In this document: positions 7,178-12,489 of the stretch, one piece after another
How the letters are laid out: each line of letters opens with the position of its first letter
Numbering within the stretch: position 1 is the stretch's first letter
From: Thermodesulfobacteriota bacterium
GTDB taxonomy: Bacteria; Desulfobacterota; DSM-4660; Desulfatiglandales; Desulfatiglandaceae
DNA: 12,489 nt
NCBI GenBank assembly: GCA_028278625.1
Contig: JANQDY010000022.1
Location: forward strand, 1-12,489
Reading direction: 5' to 3'
The notes under the pieces: generated by a model
What the model was told of the DNA's origin: nothing
What the model saw: the letters and a program-made list of their open reading frames with translations, nothing else
Databases searched by the model: none
Position numbers and translations under genes: made by a program

Positions 7178-8812
7178 ATGGCGGGCCCCAACTTCAATTG
7201 TTGCTGGACCAAAGGAACGGACGGCCATACCCGGCCGCTCACCTTCGATTCCCATTCAGGTGTCTTTGACATCCATAAATCCCTGGTGGTGGTCCAGGGG
7301 AATGAGGGACTTCTGGCGGCGGAAGGCGGGACCCTCCATTTCACCCCCTCCAGCGGGGTATCGGACGGCCTGCCGGTGGCCGGCGTCGTCATGCCCATGC
7401 CGGTGGTCAATCTGGGGGATCCCGGTTTCCCGGATCAGTACGGCATCAAATACCCGTACGTGGCCGGATCAATGGCCAACGGTATTTCATCGGTTGAAAT
7501 GGTTGGGGCCATGGCCAAAAACGGAATGCTCGGGTTCTTCGGTGCGGGCGGGTTGACGGCATCCAGGATCGCGGAAGCCGTGGACCAATTGCAGCGGAAT
7601 CTGGGGGACCTCCCCTTCGGATGCAACCTCATCCACAGCCCCAATGAACCGGCCCTCGAAAATGCAACCGCCGAACTTTATATGGAAAAAGGGGTTCGGT
7701 TGATTGAGGCCTCGGCTTACATTGATTTGACCTACCCCCTGGTGAAATACCGGGTGCAGGGGATTCACCGGGGCCGGGACGGGCGGGTGCACACAACCAA
7801 CCAGGTCATCGCCAAGGCCTCCCGGACCGAGGTGGCGGCCCGTTTCTTTTCACCGCCGCCGGAAGCGATTCTGCGGGAACTGGTATCGGACGGCAGCATC
7901 AGCGCCGAAGAGGCCAAATTGGCCGAAGAGATCCCAATGGCCTATGATCTCACCGCGGAAGCGGATTCAGGGGGCCATACGGACAACCAGTCACCGCTGA
8001 CGTTGACGCCCACCCTGCTGACCCTCCGGGATCGCTTCATGGAGAAATACACGTATGACAGGCCCCTGAGGGTCGGTGCCGGCGGCGGTATCGGATCCCC
8101 GGTCTCCGCCCTGGCCGCATTTTCCATGGGGGCCGCCTACATCGTGATCGGGTCGGTCAACCAGAGCGCCAAGGAATCGGGAACCAGCGAAATCGTCAGG
8201 GAAATGCTTGCGACCACCGGTCAGGCCGACATCACCATGGCGCCTGCCGGGGACATGTTCGAGATGGGGGTCCAGGTCCAGGTGCTCAAGTGGGGAACCA
8301 TGTTCCCCATGCGGGCCGCAAGACTGTTCGAACTGTACCGAGCCTACCCCGATCTGGAGAGTCTTCCCGAATCGGAAAAGAGGAACCTTGAGAAGACCTG
8401 TTTTCGTGCGCCTCTTGATGAAATCTGGGAGCAGACCAGAAATTTTTTCATGGAACGGGATCCCGCTCAGGTGGAAAAGGCGGCCAAAGATCCCAAACAT
8501 CGCATGGCCCTGGTTTTCCGGTGGTACCTGGGCCAGTCCCCCCGCTGGGCCAACAGTGGGGATCAATCCAGGAAGATCGACTTCCAGATATACTGCGGAC
8601 CGGCCATGGGAGCATTCAATGAGTGGGTAAAGGGGACTTTTTTGGAGGCCCCCGAAAGCCGGGATGTGGTCACTATTGCCATGAATTTTCTTTATGGCGC
8701 GGCGGTGTTGCGCCGCCTTCATTTTTTGCGAAGCATGGGGATACCCGTCCCCGTGTGGACCGATGCGGTTAAACCAATGAAGCTGCAGAAAATAATGGAG
8801 TATTTAAAATGA
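7178..8812 (+). CDS. pfaD: PfaD family FMN-dependent enoyl reductase of PUFA/polyketide synthase
   Basis: A 544-residue protein of the size expected for PfaD, the stand-alone enoyl reductase that acts in trans on acyl chains held by PUFA synthases and some trans-AT polyketide synthases. It belongs to the nitronate-monooxygenase-like TIM-barrel group. Diagnostic stretches are GAGGGIGSP (300-308, flavin phosphate region), YIVIGSVNQSAKESG just after it, and APAGDMFEMGVQVQVLKWGTMFP, very characteristic of this family. The family-typical C-terminal extension, with RWYLGQSPRWAN, is intact. Three in-frame ATGs stand in a row (7172, 7175, 7178). The GGGAGG at 7165-7170 gives spacings of 1, 4 and 7 bases, so 7178 is preferred. 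Its stop overlaps the next start (ATGA, 8809-8812), which ties it to pfaA. Base composition is visibly richer in G+C than in the kinase genes. Confidence 0.94.
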   Translation: MAGPNFNCCWTKGTDGHTRPLTFDSHSGVFDIHKSLVVVQGNEGLLAAEGGTLHFTPSSGVSDGLPVAGVVMPMPVVNLGDPGFPDQYGIKYPYVAGSMANGISSVEMVGAMAKNGMLGFFGAGGLTASRIAEAVDQLQRNLGDLPFGCNLIHSPNEPALENATAELYMEKGVRLIEASAYIDLTYPLVKYRVQGIHRGRDGRVHTTNQVIAKASRTEVAARFFSPPPEAILRELVSDGSISAEEAKLAEEIPMAYDLTAEADSGGHTDNQSPLTLTPTLLTLRDRFMEKYTYDRPLRVGAGGGIGSPVSALAAFSMGAAYIVIGSVNQSAKESGTSEIVREMLATTGQADITMAPAGDMFEMGVQVQVLKWGTMFPMRAARLFELYRAYPDLESLPESEKRNLEKTCFRAPLDEIWEQTRNFFMERDPAQVEKAAKDPKHRMALVFRWYLGQSPRWANSGDQSRKIDFQIYCGPAMGAFNEWVKGTFLEAPESRDVVTIAMNFLYGAAVLRRLHFLRSMGIPVPVWTDAVKPMKLQKIMEYLK

Positions 8813-11800
8813 GCAAAGAATTACCGGATGCCTCTCTTAAAAAGAACCGCGAAAATGGGGACTGGAGCAGCGCTCCCCTGGACCTGGCCATTATCGGTTT
8901 GGCCTGTATTTTTCCAAAGGCGGACGACCTTGAAGCCTACTGGGCCAACATCCGGGACCGGGTGGACTGCATCACCGGAATTCCGCCCACCCATTGGAAT
9001 CCGGAAGACTATTTCGATCCGAATGTGAAAGCCCGTGACAGGATCTATGCCAAGAGGGGCGGGTTTATCAACTCGGTCCCTTTCAACCCAATGGAATTCG
9101 GCATTTCGCCCAAGGATATCGAAGCCATCGACACGGCCCAGCTTTTGGGGCTCTTGATCGCCAAACAGGCGCTCATTGATGCGGGTTACGGCGGGGATCG
9201 GGAGTTCGACCGGGAAAGAATCAGCGTCATCCTGGGCGCCACCGGGTCATTGGAATCCCTTCTTCCCCTGGGGGCGCGGCTCTATCATCCGGTGTGGAAA
9301 AAGGCCCTTGACCATGCCGGCGTGGACCCGGAAACGGCCAGGGACGTCGTGGAGAGGCTCTCCGCCTCCTTTCCCGAGTGGCAGGAAAACTCCTTTCCCG
9401 GGCTCCTCCCCAATGTGGTGTCCGGCCGGATCGCCAACCGGTTCGACCTGGGCGGCACCAACTGCACCGTGGATACCGCCTGCGGCAGTTCGCTCAGCGC
9501 CGTGCACCTGGCGGCCATGGAACTGCATTCCGGGAGGTCGGACATGGCCATCACCGGCGGCGTGGATGCCTTAAACGATATCTTCCTTTACACCTGCTTC
9601 TGCAAGACCCCTGCCCTGTCACCCACGGGCGACGCCAAACCCTTTGACGCCAGCGGCGACGGTACCATGCTGGGAGAAGGATTGGGCATGATCGTCCTGA
9701 AACGGCGCGCTGACGCCGAAAGGGACGGGGACCGGATCTACGCCCTGCTAAGGGGCATCGGCACCGGCAGTGACGGCAAAGGGAACGCCATATACGCACC
9801 CAATGCCAGGGGCCAGGCCCGGGCCATTCGCAGGGCCTACCAACAGGCCGGTATCGGGCCCAGAGACATCGAGCTCATCGAGGCCCACGGCACGGGCACC
9901 ACCGTGGGGGACGGCATTGAGCTGGAAGGGTTGATGGAAATTTACGGCGATCACTCGTCACAATCCCCCTGGTGCGCTCTGGGGGGGGTGAAAAGCCAGA
10001 TCGGGCATACCAAGGCCGCCGCCGGTTCGGCCGGCTTCATCAAGACCGCCATGGCCCTCAAGCACAAGACCCTGCCACCCACCATCAAGGTGAAGGACCC
10101 CCTGGAATCCCTGAATAAAGAAGGGTGCCCCTTTTACGTCAACACCCGCCCCAGGCCCTGGCTGGCGTCAAACCTCCCGCGCAGGGCCGGCTTGAGCGCC
10201 TTTGGTTTCGGCGGCACCAACTTCCACGTGGTCCTGGAAGAATACGGGGCCGGCAAAGAGGACATCGACTGGGACGGCCGGGTGCAGATTGCGGCTTTTT
10301 CAGCGGAGGATACCGAGGGATTAAAGGATCAGCTGGAAACCCTGCCCTCTCCCGATGACTGGACCGCTCTCAGGACCTTTTGCGCCGATTCACGCAGGGA
10401 TTTCAATCCCCGGTCCCCCCGTCGATTACTGCTGGTGATCGATAAGGATATGAGCGATGTGGAAAAACTCAAAACTTCCGCTGCCAAAGCGCTGTCCCAG
10501 GACGGTGTATCGGCATCGCCGGACGGCGTTTTCCATGGCGCCGGCGGTCCCAACGGAAAACTGGCCCTTCTCTTTCCGGGACAGGGTTCCCAGTATGCGG
10601 ACATGCTTCTGGATCTTGCCTGCCGCTTTCCCCAGATGTTTAACGTTTTGAACGCCGCCAACCGGGCCACCGGGCCCGGGGAAACGGAACCGCCCCAAAA
10701 GCGGCTGGGCGACACCATTTATCCGGTGGGAATTTTCAGCGAGGACGCCCGTCAGCAGGCCGAGGACCGGCTGAAGGACACCCGGGTGGCGCAACCGGCC
10801 ATCGGGGCCGTATCCCTGGGGTTGTATCGCACCCTGGAGCACTTGGGGATCCGCGGCGACATGGTCGGCGGACACAGCTACGGCGAACTGACGGCCCTGT
10901 GCGTTTCGGGCCGTTTCACTGAAAACGATTTGCACCGCCTGAGCCGGTTGCGGGGCGCCCTCATGGCCGAGACCGGAGGCGAGCCCGGGACAATGCTGGC
11001 GGTACGGACCGACGCCGGCCGGGCCGGTGAATTGCTGGACAAGTCCGGCCTGAACAGCCTGGTGGTGGCCAACAAGAACGCCCCTGAACAGACCGTGCTG
11101 TCGGGTCCGGCCCGGGATATGGAACGTGCGGCCAAGCTGTTTGAGGAGGCCGGGATACAAGGCGTGCAACTCAAGGTTTCCAATGCCTTTCACAGCCCCA
11201 TGATGGCGTCCGCCCAAAAGGCCTTTGCAGGTGAATTGGACAAGATCGCTTTTGCCCCGGCCCAAATGCCGGTCTATGCCAATGCCACTGCCGACCCCTA
11301 TCCGGAGCCGGAACAGGAGGCAAGAGATATCCTGGCGTCTCAACTGGTTCAGCCCGTTGAATTCATAAAACAGGTAACCAATATGCACGGGGCCGGCGCC
11401 ACCACGTTTCTGGAAGTGGGGCCCGGAACCAGCCTGACCGGCCTGGCCGGCCGCATATTAAATGAAAGGCCGGTACATCTGATCGCCGTTGATGCCAGCA
11501 AAGGGGCGCGCCCGGGCCTGTTGGATCTGGCCCGGGCCCTGGCACATCTGGCCGCCCTGGGACATCCCACGGATCTGACCAAATGGGACGAGGATTATGC
11601 CATGACACCCAAAATCGAAGAAAAGAAAGGATTTACGGTCTCCATATGCGGGGCGAACCGGTTTGAAAAAAAGGAGATCCCGCCGGTCACGAAAAAGCGC
11701 CCGGTTGCGGCGTCGACCGGGGAAGTCAAACCGGAATCGGCCCCGGCGCCCCGGCAGCCGGTCCCGTCCGGTGCGGGCGCGGGTTTTGAAAAAGCACCGG

Positions 11801-12489
11801 ATGCCGCCGGAGAAGCCGTGAAAGCGCCCGAATCCGCCATGGCTTCGTCCCGGGAAACGGCGCCCGGGGCGGCACCCGTGGAGATGTCGGCGGTTCAAGG
11901 TTCGGCGCCTCAGGCGCCCACCCTTCAAAACCGGGGGACACATGGGGCCGCGGCGCCTCAAGGCGCCATGGGCGATGCCATCCGCATGTCCCAGCAGAAC
12001 ATGGAAAGCCTGACCCGGCTCCAGATTCGGACCGCCCAATTGCACGAAAAGTTCCTGGATAGCCAGAAGGAGGCCCAGCAAACCCTGCGGGCCATGTTCA
12101 ACCATCACCTACAGTTCACGGATATGCCGTCACCCGGCCAATGGACCGGGCCTGCCTATGAGACGGCCCAGCCGCAAATCCCGGAGGCACCCCGGGCCGC
12201 AGCGCCGGAAGCACTGGCGGTGGAATCCCCGGCCCCTGAACCGTCCGTGCCGGTGACCCGGACCGTGGCACCTGAGTCAGCCCCCGCCCCGCCCGAACCG
12301 ACACCCCCTGAACCGGCCCCTGCCGGAACGGACGATGCCCGGATGATTGCTGAGGCGGCGGCCAAGACCCTTCTGGAGGTGGTCTCCCAACTGACCGGGT
12401 ACCCCGAGGACATGCTGGAACTTTCCATGGATCTCGATACCGACCTGGGCGTCGATTCCATCAAGCGGGTGGAGATCATGTCCGCGCTG
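8809..12489 (+). CDS. pfaA: PfaA-like multidomain synthase (KS-AT-linker-ACP...), partial at the right edge
   Basis: 1227 codons are visible of an iterative type I fatty-acid/polyketide synthase subunit. The ketosynthase has C225 in DTACGSS, H360 in EAHGTGT and H400 in KSQIGHT, a complete catalytic triad. The acyltransferase has GQGSQ (from G591), nucleophile S690 in GHSYGE and H795 in NAFHSPMM, the form usual for malonyl-specific enzymes. A Pro/Ala-rich linker (about 935-1055) leads to a charged helical stretch (1058-1103), a second Pro/Ala linker and the start of an acyl carrier domain with phosphopantetheine Ser S1217 in LGVDSIKRVEI, the hallmark of PUFA-synthase ACPs. Tandem ACPs and a ketoreductase would be expected beyond the edge. 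The start overlaps the pfaD stop, with GGAG at 8797-8800 eight bases before it. The product could be a PUFA or another specialised lipid; the sequence does not decide. No active-site loss is seen. Confidence 0.93.
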   Translation, partial: MSKELPDASLKKNRENGDWSSAPLDLAIIGLACIFPKADDLEAYWANIRDRVDCITGIPPTHWNPEDYFDPNVKARDRIYAKRGGFINSVPFNPMEFGISPKDIEAIDTAQLLGLLIAKQALIDAGYGGDREFDRERISVILGATGSLESLLPLGARLYHPVWKKALDHAGVDPETARDVVERLSASFPEWQENSFPGLLPNVVSGRIANRFDLGGTNCTVDTACGSSLSAVHLAAMELHSGRSDMAITGGVDALNDIFLYTCFCKTPALSPTGDAKPFDASGDGTMLGEGLGMIVLKRRADAERDGDRIYALLRGIGTGSDGKGNAIYAPNARGQARAIRRAYQQAGIGPRDIELIEAHGTGTTVGDGIELEGLMEIYGDHSSQSPWCALGGVKSQIGHTKAAAGSAGFIKTAMALKHKTLPPTIKVKDPLESLNKEGCPFYVNTRPRPWLASNLPRRAGLSAFGFGGTNFHVVLEEYGAGKEDIDWDGRVQIAAFSAEDTEGLKDQLETLPSPDDWTALRTFCADSRRDFNPRSPRRLLLVIDKDMSDVEKLKTSAAKALSQDGVSASPDGVFHGAGGPNGKLALLFPGQGSQYADMLLDLACRFPQMFNVLNAANRATGPGETEPPQKRLGDTIYPVGIFSEDARQQAEDRLKDTRVAQPAIGAVSLGLYRTLEHLGIRGDMVGGHSYGELTALCVSGRFTENDLHRLSRLRGALMAETGGEPGTMLAVRTDAGRAGELLDKSGLNSLVVANKNAPEQTVLSGPARDMERAAKLFEEAGIQGVQLKVSNAFHSPMMASAQKAFAGELDKIAFAPAQMPVYANATADPYPEPEQEARDILASQLVQPVEFIKQVTNMHGAGATTFLEVGPGTSLTGLAGRILNERPVHLIAVDASKGARPGLLDLARALAHLAALGHPTDLTKWDEDYAMTPKIEEKKGFTVSICGANRFEKKEIPPVTKKRPVAASTGEVKPESAPAPRQPVPSGAGAGFEKAPDAAGEAVKAPESAMASSRETAPGAAPVEMSAVQGSAPQAPTLQNRGTHGAAAPQGAMGDAIRMSQQNMESLTRLQIRTAQLHEKFLDSQKEAQQTLRAMFNHHLQFTDMPSPGQWTGPAYETAQPQIPEAPRAAAPEALAVESPAPEPSVPVTRTVAPESAPAPPEPTPPEPAPAGTDDARMIAEAAAKTLLEVVSQLTGYPEDMLELSMDLDTDLGVDSIKRVEIMSAL
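9981..9988 (+). repeat. G8 homopolymer in the pfaA ketosynthase
   Basis: Eight consecutive G just before the KSQIGHT catalytic motif, with the frame intact. A one-base slip here would abolish the synthase. Confidence 0.6.
11904..11967 (+). repeat. Repeated GC-rich palindromes in the pfaA linker
   Basis: GGCGCC-TCA-GGCGCC (11904-11918) and GGCGCC-TCAA-GGCGCC (11952-11967) start 48 bases apart, in the same codon phase, and encode similar APQ-containing peptides in the Pro/Ala-rich linker. This fits linker growth by local duplication; a regulatory role is not indicated. Confidence 0.4.

Noticed and set aside
7150..7269. Second ATGA-overlapping ORF of 39 codons
   Set aside because: Most of it lies out of frame inside pfaD, with no ribosome site at suitable spacing.
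10426..11388. Leftward 320-codon open frame
   Set aside because: It is opposite the intact PfaA acyltransferase domain and has no motif.

Overview
The window looks like a chromosomal segment of a Gram-negative, delta-type bacterium, probably Desulfobacterota or a relative. The basis is multi-domain phosphorelay proteins, strong AGGAGG-type ribosome sites and a polyunsaturated-fatty-acid (PUFA) synthase-type locus that opens with the pfaD enoyl reductase, an order I recall from myxobacterial pfa clusters. The taxonomic assignment is an inference; no rRNA or tRNA gene is present to anchor it.

Layout. Leftward, bases 1-355 hold most of an RsbW/SpoIIAB-like anti-sigma ATPase that runs off the left edge. 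A gene-free divergent region follows (356-962). It holds a good sigma70-type rightward promoter (TTGACT-17-TATGAT, 678-706) whose spacer is almost exactly filled by a perfect 7-bp-arm palindrome, inside a second, nearly concentric 8-bp inverted repeat (665-715). From 963 to the right end everything reads rightward with gaps of 42 bases or less, or ATGA overlaps, except a 101-base gap before pfaD that contains a small coupled ORF. The order is: receiver-histidine kinase (963-2471); receiver fused to a FeeM/LuxI-like N-acyltransferase (2508-3572); six-TM PAS-PAS hybrid histidine kinase with two receivers and an HPt domain (3615-7076); a doubtful 26-codon ORF (7073-7153); pfaD (7178-8812); and a pfaA-like KS-AT-linker-ACP synthase (8809 to beyond the right edge).

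How they may work together (inference). The membrane hybrid kinase carries a complete His-Asp-His relay. It could pass phosphate to the stand-alone receivers of the two upstream proteins. One of these is itself a kinase/phosphatase, and the other is an enzyme expected to join an acyl chain to an amino-acid-like amine. No DNA-binding output domain is encoded in the visible operon, so the visible outputs are catalytic. Co-transcription with an iterative fatty-acid/polyketide synthase suggests a signalling module that controls, or draws acyl chains from, a specialised lipid pathway. The receiver-acyltransferase fusion within a pfa operon is the most interesting feature.
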